Assembly: GCA_033980235.1 (NCBI GenBank)
Contig: CM067067.1
Coordinates: 4,592,289-4,656,288, forward strand
Direction: 5' to 3'
DNA: 64,000 nucleotides
Source: Diadema setosum
Taxonomy: Eukaryota; Echinodermata; Echinoidea; Diadematoida; Diadematidae
Shown: piece by piece, positions 1 to 13,378 of the stretch
Layout: each line of letters opens with the position of its first letter
Numbering within the stretch: the first letter of the stretch is position 1
Program-made: the position numbers and the translations under genes
The notes under the pieces: generated by a model
Databases searched by the model: none
Told to the model about the DNA's origin: nothing
The model's input: only the letters and a program-made list of their open reading frames with translations

Positions 1-717
1 GAACAGAATTGAACCCTTGTGACAATATCTAACAGATCTACAGCAGGTACAGAACAGCACACTTCAATTTCAAGTAATTGTTCAATGTTTTCATTGTCTT
101 TCTTGCCAAGGAGTCTTAAATTGAATAAAGATTATGCCAAGATTACCTCAACAGCCGCTTTTCAGAACTCATGCTGGTTTCACCACATTCAGCAGAAGCC
201 GCATCTAGACCAGCTATCAATAATATCATGACCCCAACACTGCACTCGATAGTTTCATCTACATGCACTGTACTCCTCCTATATGAAAGTACCATGCACA
301 TGTAATCTCTATGGCAAAAACTGATTCTAATTCTGGACTAATAATTGATTTCATACTTATTTGCTTGCCATTGTTGCCAATTTGTACTGCAAGCAAGCAG
401 CTGTCGGTTAACATATCATAGCAGCTGTCTTTCTCACAGGTTTCTTGTTGTTTTTTTCCCCCGAATAGTTTCATATTATATCTCCTGTGGTACACCATTA
501 TATGTTTGAAGCACTGCTTCGTTACCTCTAACAAGCTGTAGTATTAAATCACAATGTTCGTATGCATGTGTATTTCTATTCATAATAATAAAATCAGAAA
601 TGTTTATAGTGTGACTTATTTGTATGCAACCTCTCTATGTTCCTCAGACCATCAACATGAGAATTCAGTACCGGTAAAACCTTCAATTGTATATGGGAAT
701 TATATCTAAATACATAT

Positions 718-729
718 ATGATATATATA

Positions 730-788
<59 letters not shown>
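718..788. repeat. TA microsatellite
   Basis: About 35 TA units. It produces alternating Ile/Tyr reading frames that are not genes. Confidence 0.95.
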
Positions 789-798
789 TATGTAAATA

Positions 799-1000
799 CT
801 GTAAAACCAACAATTTTTGCATGCATTCTAATTTCATGAATTTTATGAAAGCCAAGATTGCAAAATTAAATTGCATGCAAAAGTTCTTGACTACACTAAA
901 ATGCATTGGATGCCAGTCATAATTTGCAAAAATTTCATGCTGCGAAAAAGGCCATCAGCTCTAATTTGTGAAAATTTCATGCTGTGAATATGCTTTACAG
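799..1000. mobile_element. small TIR element, CTGTAAA ends
   Basis: The left end reads CTGTAAAACC after a TA and the right end CTTTACAG. The interior has paired AAATTTCATG and GCATGCAAAA motifs. It resembles the units near 9.5, 16.0 and 48.5 kb, which share CTGTA ends and TTCGC/CATGAAA interiors. Non-autonomous. Confidence 0.4.
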
Positions 1001-2748
1001 TGCAACCTTATTACCCCTGTGACAAACTTCTGGGACCTAGATTCTTATCAAGCAAGAAAGTTTTCTTACAAGAGACTGATATATCAAATGAGCAATAGAA
1101 GTGAATCAGAATAAATTCTCTTACGGTGTAATTGAGAATTGACAGAACAATCCTCTGAGGTATATCTGTAGTAGACTTAATACTAACAAAATTTTGAAGC
1201 TATTTTAAACTGAAATATCTATGCCATTAAGTAAATTTGATGTAAATTTGATATTTTTTTCCTCACATGTACTGTATGATGATTAAACAAACCTAGATTT
1301 AAACCCTTGGCCCTGAATGGTCTAGATACCAAATACTTGCTTTTGCCAACAAAGAGCACAACTGAATACAATTCAACAGAATACAATGTGAAGCCAGCCA
1401 TACTAGGTCATACATTGTACTCAGGCCTTGCAAATTCAAAGACAAACAACAGGCATTCCAATGCTGCACTAAGTACTACAGTGTATTTGACATGCCTGCA
1501 GATGGTCTTTGTTGGCAAAGCTGCTAAATCACTTCAAGAAGATTGAAATGTGAACAAAATGATCTGAAGATATCATATTGGGGTTTGTTCCACTGTCCTA
1601 AAAAGAGTGAATAGTCACCAAATTCAAGCATTTTAATAGCATTTTGTGCGAGGGAGTAGAACGTTGATTTGACTTGGCAAGTTCCACTTCCACAGCATAC
1701 CCTACAAATATGCCACTGAGTGGGGCCCAACTCAGCATGAGCGATGGCTTTGCAAATTGATGAGTATATCCTTCTTAGAATGCAGGCCAGCACTATTTAT
1801 CATCAAATAATTGATGGATTGATCAGACATATTTAAGGTGGAAGAGCCTTTAAGATAGGTATTGTGTGCCACTTCAAGAAATGCGTGCCTTGTTGTGATA
1901 AAAACCCACATCCTGATACTAGCAAACGATCATGACCCAGTTAAAAAAAAAAAAAGCTAGTTTCTCTTTCAGTATCGATATTGTCTGTCTGCTTTCACAG
2001 CATCTTGAGTTTCTACTAAAAAAAAAAGACTTGAACTGGTTTTGCAAAACTGCCCCCTCGTTAGTGAATGGTGAGTAGTCAAGTCAATAAACACCCATAT
2101 AAAAGTCAGAAGTGGCATTGAGCACTGAGAAGCCACTTTGCAAGAGACGATTTTATACCCTGTACATGTATAGATATAAATAGAGTATGAATTTTTGTAC
2201 AAATATTGATTTCCAGCTGTTACGGCTATATCTATTATTAAATGGTTGCATATTCAAATTCCCATAAAATCTTGACCTGAAATGTTTAACAACCACCCCC
2301 CCCCCCCCAGAAATTCAATTTAATGCTGATAATGTTGTCAACAAAGGCTAAGATATAAAATTTTGTATAAGACTGATATATGACCTTTCAAGGTTTGTTG
2401 CTTTACAGCTGACAGAAAATCAGCAATTCAAACCCGAAATACACACTGTCTTTGCCCATATGAGTAATTTTATTATTTCTTTGCCATACCAGTAATTTCA
2501 TTACTTCCTTTTTTTTTTTTTTGGTAAACATTTTATAACAACTTGCAGTACTACCTTGCTTGCTGAGCAAATAATGAATAAAATACTTGCATCACATCTG
2601 TCATAAATATACCTTTGGATCATAAACTTATAAATTATCTATCAAAACTTCACTTACCACCGCTTTGATTGCATATCATCCGAATCATACTTTTAAAAGC
2701 ATCCATGGCCAAAATAGTTGACTATCAAGGTGAAAGACCACAGTAGGT

Positions 2749-3033
2749 CAGGGGCGGATCTAGCTTTTTATAAAGGAGGGGGTTGGGGGAGGTATGCGAG
2801 GGAGCGTAGCGACCAAGCCCGAGCGAGCGGAGCGAGTGGGGGGGGGGGTGGAGGGTGTTGGAGGGGGGTGTCCCCCCCTCCCACAGTAGGGAGAATTTTT
2901 GAAAATCTGTGTGTGAAAATGGCGTTTTCTTGCATCTAAAACACCACTATTTTTGGTATAGAGGTCATTGCCATAAATAGAAAAAAATAAAATTACAAGT
3001 TTAAAAAAAAAGATAAGATAAAAAAAATGGTCC

Positions 3034-3067
<34 letters not shown>

Positions 3068-3125
3068 GGGGGGGGGGGGGGGGGGGGCTTGCAACCCCCC
3101 AACCCCCCCTCTAGATCCGCTTCTG
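2749..3125. mobile_element. hAT-like mini-transposon, CAGGGGCGGATCTAG ends
   Basis: The left end CAGGGGCGGATCTAG pairs with a right end that reads CAGAAGCGGATCTAG on the minus strand (13 of 15 positions). The 377-bp interior has long C/G and T homopolymers and a GAGCGAGCGGAGCGAG motif typical of this common invertebrate MITE type. No clear 8-bp target duplication survives. Confidence 0.65.
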
Positions 3126-3608
3126 CAGGTTCTGGAAATCACAGTTTATCAGGCCCGGCGATACTGTAAGAGTAGATATTTTCGTGCGACTAATTTTTCG
3201 CGCTTGGCTAATGCACTCTCAGCCTAGTGGTCACATCAACAAAAAATAGTGTAATATCATTTAGAATACAAGATTTCCGCAATCACAGTGATATATTCTT
3301 TAAAATGTTACAATGGTTTGAATGTCATATCTCTGGGTGACTGTGAGTCCTTGCCATAAGGACGATGTTAATAACTTGGCACCAAGCTCTTCTAGTGACT
3401 TCAAAAAAGCAACATATGGGGACTTCTACCCCAACAATTTGTATGAGAGATAGCCTTGATGTTTCATAAAACAACATCTTGAACACATAGCTTTTGGTGT
3501 TAAATGCATAGAACTATGTCAAAGGGGGGGGGGGGGGAGTGAAAATATTCAATATTGACATCTCACACTGACCCAAGGACAAGGATTAATACAATACTCT
3601 CCGCTTAA

Positions 3609-4030
3609 AGGTACTAGCAAACATTTGTAAACCTGCAGCAATTGGTCTCATAGTTAGCATGAAGTTTGGGTATGATTGCAGTAACACCTGTGCAAAATTT
3701 CGTTCCAATTAGTCCATTACTTTCATAAAAATAAATGAAAATGCACCGTAATCCGTATGCATGCGTATAACGCTCGCTAGCTCCGGTCCACGTACGTGTT
3801 ACATGTACAATGTACGTAGCTATAGCCCACGCTCGTAATTCGATTTTGGGTCGGGTTGACCCGGTTTGAAAATTGATTTTAAAACGATGATTTTCTCTCT
3901 TTTATCGAATGGTATAGACAAAGAGCGACAGGTGAAGTATGTTACTGTTATAACTTGTACTTGAAGTCATATTGGACCTGTTTTATGCAGTTTTGATTTT
4001 CATGGGTTTGTAAAATGTGGGCTAGTACCT
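3609..4030. mobile_element. TTAA-flanked mini-transposon, AGGTACTAGC ends
   Basis: The ends AGGTACTAGC and GCTAGTACCT are perfect inverted repeats flanked by TTAA at 3605-3608 and 4031-4034, the duplication typical of piggyBac-type insertion. 422 bp, non-coding. Confidence 0.7.
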
Positions 4031-4049
4031 TTAATACGGTACCGCTTAA

Positions 4050-4400
4050 AGGGACTGTACAGTACTGGTTGAGGTGAGGATTTAGCTTTTAACGTTTTGC
4101 GAGATATTCAGAAACCACTCTATGAGATGTCAAAGAGCATGAAAATCGGTTTTGAAATGGCTGAGATATCCAAACACAAGGTTAAACAAAGAGATCCTAA
4201 TAAAAGATGTGGCCTGTCGCCTTGTATTATAATAACTTTTTTGGATATCTCAGCCATTTGAAGACCAATTTCCATCAAATAAACGTTAAATCCTTCTTAA
4301 AATTACATGCTCTTTCATATTTCATAAGAGGTTTCTCATTATCTCACCAAAAAATGTTATAAACCTGAATCCTCACCTCAACCAGAACTGTACAGTCCCT
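4050..4400. mobile_element. palindromic TTAA mini-transposon, family A copy 1
   Basis: The ends AGGGACTGTACAG...CTGTACAGTCCCT are flanked by TTAA on both sides. The two halves are near-complementary along most of the 351 bp (GGCTGAGATATCC on one arm, GGATATCTCAGCC on the other), so the RNA would fold into one long hairpin. The same family recurs at 12754, 14064 and 33658. Confidence 0.85.
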
Positions 4401-6289
4401 TTAATCGGGTACTCCGCTTAATTGACTTAAAACCTGAAAGGCAATTTCCGATGTGGGAATTTACCAGATATTCGGGTTGGCATTCTGGTTTTAAAAACAG
4501 GTAGGAATTTTCCATATTAACCTGATATATTTCCATAGTTTCCGGCATTAGCACCACACACTACCAGTATACAATTATACTATCAACACACACACATAAT
4601 GATGCACTAATCAGTGCTGGTATAAACTTGCCTTAGATGTACTTATCAGTACCAGTCGATACACTTGCCTTTGTAGAGCTAGCTCTCGAGAAAAAACTAT
4701 ATGTACAAACTCCAAGTAGCTGAGATTCTAACCTTTCTTCAGGCCGTTGATTGAAAACAAACCTTTAAAGTCACCATGAAACATGGGGACACAGCAGAAT
4801 TTGTTGCAGCATTTGGCTGCATTATGCATATGAAAATAGCTTCAAGTGACACGTTTAGAAACTTGCACTATATATTATATTGATTATTATATGTATCGAT
4901 GAGGATTTGGAACTGCATGCAGACTGTTTGCAAAATTTAATATGCTTAAGACAATAACTTGAATACAGTGTGTTGTGGGAAAAGATGAGCCGTGGCTGTA
5001 TTACAAGGGACATACATTTACGTACCATGCTGTGTGTGTCTGATGCAGAGAGGTGTGTTATTGGTAATGGTATGGATAATACTTTGAATGAATTAAAACG
5101 CTTTTTTTTTTTTTTAAACGGGTACCTACTCCGCTTAATTGGGTATAAAATGATCTGCCAGACACTACCCGATCAAGCGGTGACTACCACGGTACTGTAC
5201 TATAGTAGGAAGTGAATGACTATGGCTATGCATATATTCATTCATTCAATTTTTACACAGAAACTCATCAGGATTTGATGTTCAGACAATTTTGCTGAGG
5301 TATAAATTCAGACATGCATCCCATGTCAGAGGTATACATTCATACAACATAGGTCTAGTCTAATACATTGGAATCCTTGCTAGGATCACAGGATCTACCT
5401 CTCCTCGTACGCAGATGATGATGATTTTGTAACCAAGGCAAGGGTAAGGCCAAGGGGATAATCCGCATCCCGCATGCACAACAATGTGTGTAAACGAGAG
5501 ATCAACCCACCATGCACCACCATCGACCCAACCCTTTATACGGGAGCCCAAGCAAGCCTGCGCCGAATCTTCCGGGAGCTCTGCATGGCCAAAGATGGTC
5601 AGTCGACGGCTTCACGCGTTAGATGATCACGGGAAAATAACAACCACTTGTTCTGGCAAGAAGAGCGCGGCTCAAAACTTGCACTCTTAGAATTCATATA
5701 AATTATATGAAAAGTACGTACAAGCAACAAAATGTAAATAACTGTGCTTACCTGATGTAATTAACGATGAACACTGAAACAACAGTCGCAACAGCTACAA
5801 GTCACAGCTCCTGCGTTACAGCGAGCTACAACACTACAGCAACCTGTCTGTGAGCATTTATTTTGTGCGTGTGTATGTACATGTGTGAGATGAGGTATGA
5901 TAAGCAGCTCACCCAGACTTCCGCCCCCTTTTGTGCGAGAAGTGCGCATCATGTGGTGAAAATTTGGAAATGTCAGGCAGTGTGGTGATGATTCAAAACA
6001 TAACCCACGCTCTTTTCTAAATATTTTCCTGTGTGAATGTGCTACAATTACATGTATTTACCAACAAGAGATCATCCCCGTGATTACAGTTTGATAGCAT
6101 GTTTCATACCCTAAAACACAGGGGTACAGAATACTTTTAATACTCCTGTATGCGTGAATATGCAAAACATAAATAGTCCCCATATTAATGTTACACCCTG
6201 CGAGTTTAAAGCATCCTTCATTCAGCTTGAATATGTATTAATTAACAATTCATTTTGCAACTGTTTTCTTCATTTGTTTTATACACGCA

Positions 6290-6575
6290 TGTATTAAGAA
6301 GTTCATTGAGGTATGAGTTTTCTTCAATTTGTGGGCCCTCTGTACAAATGAAATGTGCAAGATCGCAACTGCTGATCTACCATATATTTTTAACAAACTT
6401 GTCGGAAAAAACAGGAACCAACATTTTCTCTTTTTTTTTTTTTTTTGATGTAGATCAGCAGTTGCGATCTTACAAATTTAATTTGTACAGAGGGCAGAGA
6501 AATGGAAGAAAACTCGTACCTCATATCTTTACCCCTCTGCTTAATAACCTAGTGCTTTCAAAAAGTTCATTACTT
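6290..6575. mobile_element. foldback element, family B copy 1
   Basis: An inverted repeat: GAGGTATGAGTTTTCTTC, CCCTCTGTACAAAT, GATCGCAACTGCTGATCTAC on the left, and their complements GTAGATCAGCAGTTGCGATC, ATTTGTACAGAGGG, GAAAACTCGTACCTC on the right around a T-rich centre. A second copy occupies 40.17-43.42 kb and is split by later insertions. Confidence 0.75.
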
Positions 6576-9484
6576 TGATGACTGTATGAGCATCATTTTG
6601 AGATACATGTATCCTTGGAAAACTGCTGGCCACAGGAGCCCATCAATATTGCCTGCACCAGGATTATGATCTAGCCAATTGGACGAATATCAAACAAACT
6701 AAGTGATTACAAAGGCATGAAATGCCTGCATTTACTTTCTACCAAAAGTACCCAGATGCATTTCAGGCAAATTCAGTGCAGTATCAATACATTATTGTAA
6801 GTATATTAATTCATTGGTGTAAAGTTAATGGTTAAAGAAAAAAAAAAAAACACCCACAAAAAAAAAACCACACACACACAAATGGAGAATGATAATCCTT
6901 GCAAGAAAAAAAAAATATCTTGGAGACCACAAAAAGTTGTACAGTGCATTTCAAGTAGCCTTACCAATTCATAAAAAATGGATGATTTTCTTGATATCTT
7001 GATTTCGTCTCACCACACAGAAACATAAACACAAAAACACACACACACAGACACATGCACCCACATCATAGCTACATTGTAGCACCACACACGAAATCAG
7101 AAGAAAAAAAATGTAGACACCAGGGAAAATTATTACATGTAGTATGTAACATCTTTTATTTTTTATTTTTTATTTTTTTTTGCCGAGATGGCTCAGAGAA
7201 CTGGACACCAAATAAGTCTTTAAAAAAGAAAGTAACCCTACTCATCGTCTACATTTTTTTCTTTACAAATTACCCTCTTTTATAGAGGACTAATAGTGTC
7301 AGTTTTTTACTTTTTTTTAAAGATAACTTCACAATTATTCCTTGACGAATTTTATTTTTTTTTCATAGCAAGTTTAGCATCATCTGATTGCCTCATGGCA
7401 AAATATCAAATTTCCGAGCACCATGTCCCTTTATGAGAATTAAAATGAAAGCTCACGAGATGTATCAGAATTGTAAATGACGTGATGAGTCATAATTTTT
7501 CATACCCCGAGGATGTGCGACTACTAATGGCTACCATCTTCATGTATTTCACCAAGTACCTTTTGCATAAAATATCACATCCTTCGGTTCTCTTATTGCA
7601 ATTACAAAACTGAGTTTGTGTAAGGATATAAAGATTAAAATCTTGTTGCCATGAGCAAGTGGCTAAAATATTTGATGTCCAACTATTGATATTGTCTTTT
7701 CGAGGCATTAATGTTTCTAGTTAGAAAAACCTGATCTGCATGACCACACATGCTACCAGTCTCCTAATAATTGTGTAAAGATAAAGCTCTGAAGAATTTG
7801 CAGTCAATATGAAAATGTGAAAAATGAATTAAAAAAACAAAACAAAAACTATGACCAAATTTACAATACTCTAATTTGTTCCACAGACAGCAATATCACT
7901 ATACAACATTTCAGAAATGTTTTGATTTCACTAGACTCATATCTTGAAATAAAACAGATGTAACACAAACTTACACGATTATGTAAACACAATTACATGT
8001 ATTCATCTACAAAAACAGCAGCACATATGCATTACTCCAGCGAGTAAACTTACAGACACTGAACAATGAAATACACGAACACATCTATGCTTGTTCTCAA
8101 GGACGACTGGATCCATGTCTTATGTACAATACTACACGTAGGCACCTACTAGTTTGACAAGTCATCTTTCTGTAGTATTGTGCCTTGAACACAATCCAAC
8201 TGGAAAGGGGCAATACTTATATCCTGGTTATTGAAGACTGCTTCAACAAAGAAATAAGTTGTACAAGTTGGTACCTTCAAAACAACATCTTATAGCAAAT
8301 TTATTACAGCCGCTGTCCACTACTGCCGGTATTTTTGTTTTGTTTTGTTTTGTTTTGTTCTGCATGATAGTAAACAGGGGTCAGATCATGAAAAAGTCAA
8401 GAAAATAAAAAACATGAAACCTTGACATACAAATACAGAGGAGCAAGTCGAAAGTAGTACATTTTAGTTCATCACACATGACTCAATGAGCACCTATATC
8501 AATTAAATGACACACTGCTTGAAAGGGTTTCCCGATCAGTCTCGCTTACTTGACAATGCAAGGACATTTCACTCCTTTGTCTTAAAAAAATGTGCAGGAA
8601 AACATGGTTACATCGCATATGGCATCTTGGTACATGATCTCTCCTAAGCTACCCTCACAATGCCATGATGGATTTAGTGACAGTTTACGGCCATATTGTC
8701 CTGGATGTATCTTGGTTGCTAAAATACAAATTGACCAGAGGGGAAGTTCTATGTCTCTTTTCAGCTGGGTGAAAATAAATCCTGCAGTACAAGCCTTTGT
8801 GTGCGGTGTTTTATCAATGAATCAAACCACAATACAATCTTCACAGGCAGATATGAACTGATAGGTATGATCAGTAGAAAAAAAAAAAGGGGGAAAAGGC
8901 AGAATAAATGTAACTTTGGTGCTACATACATGGCTATGACAATTACCTGCAGTCTTCCTTTGACAAAGATGCATGAAGGCCTAAACCTTATTTCCGGGAC
9001 TCCAGGTTGGAAGCCCTTCCAGCAGAATCAGAATTCTACAAAATTCACCACAACATATTGAAACGGTACATCTGTTGAAGAAGCAGTTGAGATTGAGCTA
9101 CTTTTGGCCACCATACCTAATGAAATGTTAACATAAAACATCTGAGATACAGTATTTTACGCCAGTCTTAATAACTGCTGGATTTCTCTACAGCGCACAT
9201 TAGCTCAGAATTAAAACCATAAACCTTTGACAGAACTATTTTTTCCTATATATATTCTTTGCAATAAAAGGAAAAAATAAAATTTCATCACCAATAGAAA
9301 TATTTCCTGGGTCAATTTTTTATCCCTTTCCAGCAGATATTCAGAATTTCACTTTCACAGATTAAGATTTTGAAACTATTCAGAGCATAGATTGAACAAG
9401 GGTGAACTTTAATTGCTCGAGTATGCAGTTAACAAAGCTAATACAGAAATTTCCAGACGAAGACTGTCATTGAGAAATTAAATA

Positions 9485-9691
9485 CTGTAAAACATGATAT
9501 ATTCGCGGCATGAAATTTTCGTGAATTGGAGCCAAGGGCCTCTTTTGTGGCATGAAATTTTTGCGAATTGCCACTGGCTTGAAATACATACAGTGTAGAC
9601 AAGAACTTTCACATGCATTTTATTTTCACAAATTTTGGCGCTCGAGAAATTCACGAAATTAAAATGCATGCGAACATTCCTCGTTTTTCAG
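9485..9691. mobile_element. small TIR element, CTGTAAAAC ends, TA-flanked
   Basis: TA flanks both sides. The ends CTGTAAAAC and (reversed) CTGAAAAAC bracket repeated GCATGAAATTTTCGTGAATTG and TTTGCGAATTG units. Related by structure to the units at 799, 15988 and 48491. Confidence 0.5.
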
Positions 9692-11250
9692 TACACAGAT
9701 TGCTTATTGATATAATTGCACTTGACTCTTATCTTACATTTGATGAAAGTCTCAGTGAAGATTTCAAGATGACAATGGAAATAACGCTGACACTTATATG
9801 AAGCTTTCACCTCATTCTTGTGACTGCATGCTGAGGTGATTTTCTTGTATTTTCCTAAGTCTAGTACTTGCAGATGTGAATTTAAAATCATTTACCCAGT
9901 ACTATAAACAGGGGTGAGAATGACCACAAATAAAGAAGTGCTGAAATGCTCAAGTAAATAAAAGCTCCTCCATTTCTGCACAAAGGAAGTGCACAAAAAA
10001 TAAAAATAAGCAGAATATCAACACCAAAATGAAAGAAGAAGAAGAAGAAAAAAGCTTAAATCAGCTTTAATCAACTCTCACACAACTGTATAAACTATGT
10101 GTCACCTTGACATATATTTCTCAAAACTTTGCTAAAATCGAGATCGGTCTTCCTCTTTCCATGCCACACCAAAAAATTGTAAACATCACAACCCCCACAC
10201 CAAATTTGGGGTGGAGGGCAACTGCTTATATGGTATATTCGTTTCTTTCTCTCATGGCAGATGGACATTTATAATAAATATTTAAAATGTTGAATACCTC
10301 AAGTATATCAAACAGGATAATCATGATACATATTGAACAACTTTTGAGTCCAGCTTCTTCTGCTTTGTACTTCCCATCGGGACCAGCATGTTTTAAATAC
10401 ATTGGTGCTGCATTGTAACTTACATTTCAATGGTCTCTGTTTCATATAAAAAGGTGTGATATTGTAATACTTGAATATCTACAATAAATTTGTTCATTCA
10501 GTTCAATTAATCTCAATTCACTATGGTAAGGCCTTGTCTTGCAAATTTTTTTTGGAAAAACGTTTTAGAAAACAATGCTGGTAAGTATGGCCTTCATTTC
10601 CTTTGCCTACTGGAAATTGATGTTTAGCAAATACTCTGAATATACGAGAAATTATGAAGTCAAGTGGTGAGAAAAAGACAATGTTATCCCTTGTGGTGTT
10701 ATACATTCGCCTGTAGAGAATTTTGAGCTTTCTCTAACTGGCCAATTTTCATCAGTAGATGACAGCAGGCAGGGCTAAAATGTCTGGCCAAAGAGACATG
10801 TGCTGTTGGGCAAGATATCTTGCTATGGTCCAGAGAGTTATGCCTTTTCAGATGTATTTATTCCCCTGTTACAGTTGCATTTGCTAGACAGATGGCACAC
10901 AAGGATATTTTCTTCAATGCCCTGTCTTCATATTTCTTCACGGTTCAAGGGAACATCTTCCCCTTTATTGCAACTCCCTATGGACATCACTCTTTCTGAT
11001 CAAGAAATATGCATTTCTGCAATTATGTGCATGATTGCTCTCTAGTGCAACCAAAATCATCACGCTGAAGTTAATGGAAAAGGACGAACTTAATTTGCAT
11101 TTAACATTCACAACACATAATGTATCAAAGAAAATTACACAGAACATACCCTCCCTCAAATGTGCATGTCATGACCACCTGTGCATATGGCACTGACTAA
11201 ATTTTCATGGCAGATTTTTTTTTTTTTTTTTTAATTCCTTCTCTTTAAAC

Positions 11251-11349
11251 TTAGTTGGTTTCCAGTTGGTTCCACTTCTGGGGAATTGAGTCCTGTTTCA
11301 CCAAAGCTTTTGCAGTAAGGTCAGGTAGGGTCCACTGCCAGGTTTGAAG
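11251..11349 (-). CDS. candidate terminal exon e, unidentified minus-strand gene
   Basis: A pyrimidine-rich tract and GAACAG acceptor open 33 codons ending in TAA (starts LQTWQWTLPDL, ends KWNQLETN). Another frame from the same acceptor stops after ASNLAVDPT, and that one is in phase with exon d. Assignment is uncertain; it could be untranslated. Confidence 0.25.
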   Translation of the reverse strand, partial: LQTWQWTLPDLTAKALVKQDSIPQKWNQLETN

Positions 11350-12367
11350 CTGTTCATGAAGAATGAGTAGAATAGAATAAAGCAGAAAATGAAAATAATC
11401 ATGTTTCATGGCCAGCTGTGAAAATAAACAAAGCTTGATAAAGCAATGTTCTATTTCCATGTAATAAATGCTTTTAAAAGCACGCGACTAGAATTACATC
11501 AGTCTTTCTCCACATTTCACTCTTTCAGTAAGGTTCATTTCAAAGCTTTGGCAGGGCAAGTACTATAAATTTATTGGGACTGTGGTTCGAAGTCAGATAC
11601 TATCTAGCAAGTGGGTAGGAATTCATTGGGGAGACTTTTTCCCCTCTCCAAACCCCAAAGGTGTATGCATCATTCTCAGAACCACAGGAACAGTATGTTT
11701 AGAATGCCATAAAAGCTTCCCTTTTCCCCACATCCTAACTGAAAGAGGTTTAAAAGATAATTTTAAGCGAAAGCATACATCGAGCTGCTCTACTCTGCTT
11801 AACATACACACACACAAATCAATAACATATACATTGAAATCACAGCAAATATGATTCACATATTGTGAGGATAGCATTTTCAGGGTATCATATTCTTCAG
11901 CTCTTTCACTTTTTCATAAGAGGAAAATCTCACAAGGTGCTTTGTTGTACATGAAATTGTATCACTATATTACAGTTGGCTCCTGATATAATGAAGTCTT
12001 TGGGACTGGCGGTTTTCTTCTGTTTTATCAAAACTTTGTTATAGCTGAACACTAGAGCATATAAAGATATGTAAACAGGGATGATATTGAGGTTTGTTGA
12101 AAAAAAATCAGAAATCAAAATTTTCAGGTAATTTTGATGTATGGAATAAGCAAAATGTGTACAGACTTCAGAAAAAAAAAATAAAAAAAAATCTGAAATC
12201 AGATTTAAATCTACAGAATATCATGCCTGCATAAATTTGGGACCTGAATTTTTACTTCCCTGTTATAGGAAGTTGGTTTTACCATGCTTGCAACAACCAG
12301 AGCACACTGTACTTCGATAGCATCCTCCCTTGTGTGTATGGTAAGGTGATCAGATATATGAAGTTAC

Positions 12368-12435
12368 CTTCAGCCAATAAATTTTTGCTGCCTTTCACTG
12401 GTGTGTCATCTGCCCAAGTTGTCTTGGGATGATCT
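12368..12435 (-). CDS. candidate exon d, unidentified minus-strand gene
   Basis: Acceptor TTCATTTCAG and donor GAAG|GTAACT bound 68 nt. One frame is open throughout (DHPKTTWADDTPVKGSKNLL). The frame reached from the Kozak ATG instead stops after EIIPRQLGQMTHQ. Either a short 49-residue product or a missing exon would explain this. Confidence 0.3.
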
Positions 12436-12753
12436 CTGAAATGAACACATGGACACACAATTACATAAGATTTAACATCCAAGTCAATGGAGACAATGAA
12501 GTCTTTAAATACTGGGTCAGATACTGACAACTATGAGATAAAATCACCAGCCTCTGCAAACTTGCTTTCACAGCGTTTCCCTGTAGTACAAATTTCAGTA
12601 TAAGTACAACTGGTGACTTTTGGAGTAGGTCTCTATATATCTGAACTTCATTGAGGGATACTGCAATAGGTGAAGATCAATTTCTTTTTAGAGCAATCAA
12701 ATGCACTGTAGAAAGATTTTGGGTTGTTGTGAGAACTGAAAATGATATCTTAA

Positions 12754-13131
12754 AGGGTGTGTACAGTTCTGGTCTAGGATTTAGCTTTTAACGTTTTGCC
12801 AGATATTCAGAAACCACTCTATGAGATGTCAAAGAGCATGCAATTCTAAGGGGTATCAAAAGTTTATTTGATGAAATTCGGTTTTGAAATGGCCGAGATA
12901 TCCAAAAACAAGGTGAAACAAAGAGATCCTAATAAAGTTGTGGCCTGTTGCCTTTTATCATTATCACTTTTTTGGATATCTCAGCCATTTGAAAACCAAT
13001 TTTCATCAAATAAACGTTGAATCCTTCTTAAAATTACATGCTCTTTCATATTTCATGAGAGGTTTCTCATTATCTCACTTAAGAATGTTCAAAACATGAA
13101 TCCCCACCTCATCCAGTACTTTACAGTCCCT
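12754..13131. mobile_element. palindromic TTAA mini-transposon, family A copy 2
   Basis: Same structure as the copy at 4050: TTAA duplications at 12750-12753 and 13132-13135, arms carrying ATTCAGAAACCACTC and GGATATCTCAGCCATTT. 378 bp. Confidence 0.85.
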
Positions 13132-13378
13132 TTAACAACATAAAGACATTCATAGGTCCTCGAGTTGAAAGTATGGAGATCCTTTCTACTCGTACAGCCA
13201 CTTACCCTCTCAACTGCTTGCTTCTAAACTTGTATGTTCTGTTTCAATGACTTAACATTATCTACTCAAAATCCCTGAACACCTACAGACTGCATGATTG
13301 ATTTGATTAATACTCTGATCTGCATCTGATGAAAATTATCATTGTAATCATGTAATTTGTTTCATGGGAAAGTCATTA

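Larger units (their letters stand above)
3592..5197. mobile_element. TA-flanked TIR element (pogo/Tigger-like), interrupted twice
   Basis: The left end CAATACTCTCCGCTTAA follows a TA. The right end reads CAGTACCGTGG, then a spacer and CCGCTTGATCGGGTAG on the minus strand, and is followed by TA. Internal CGGGTACTCCGCTTAATTGGGTA motifs are shared with the element at 13.4-14.6 kb. Two TTAA-class mini-transposons (3609-4030 and 4050-4400) lie inside its left half. Class is inferred from the TA duplication and CAGT-type ends; no transposase is seen. Confidence 0.55.
1..11250. other. left flank, no supported gene
   Basis: Apart from the elements listed separately, this stretch has A/T homopolymers, a TA array, (TTTTG)5 near 8336 and short chance frames (60-110 codons) without recognisable domains or good splice signals. 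If the minus-strand unit at 11-18 kb is real, its 3' UTR could extend here. Confidence 0.6.

Noticed and set aside
706..906. Ile/Tyr repeat frame
   Set aside because: Product of the TA microsatellite.
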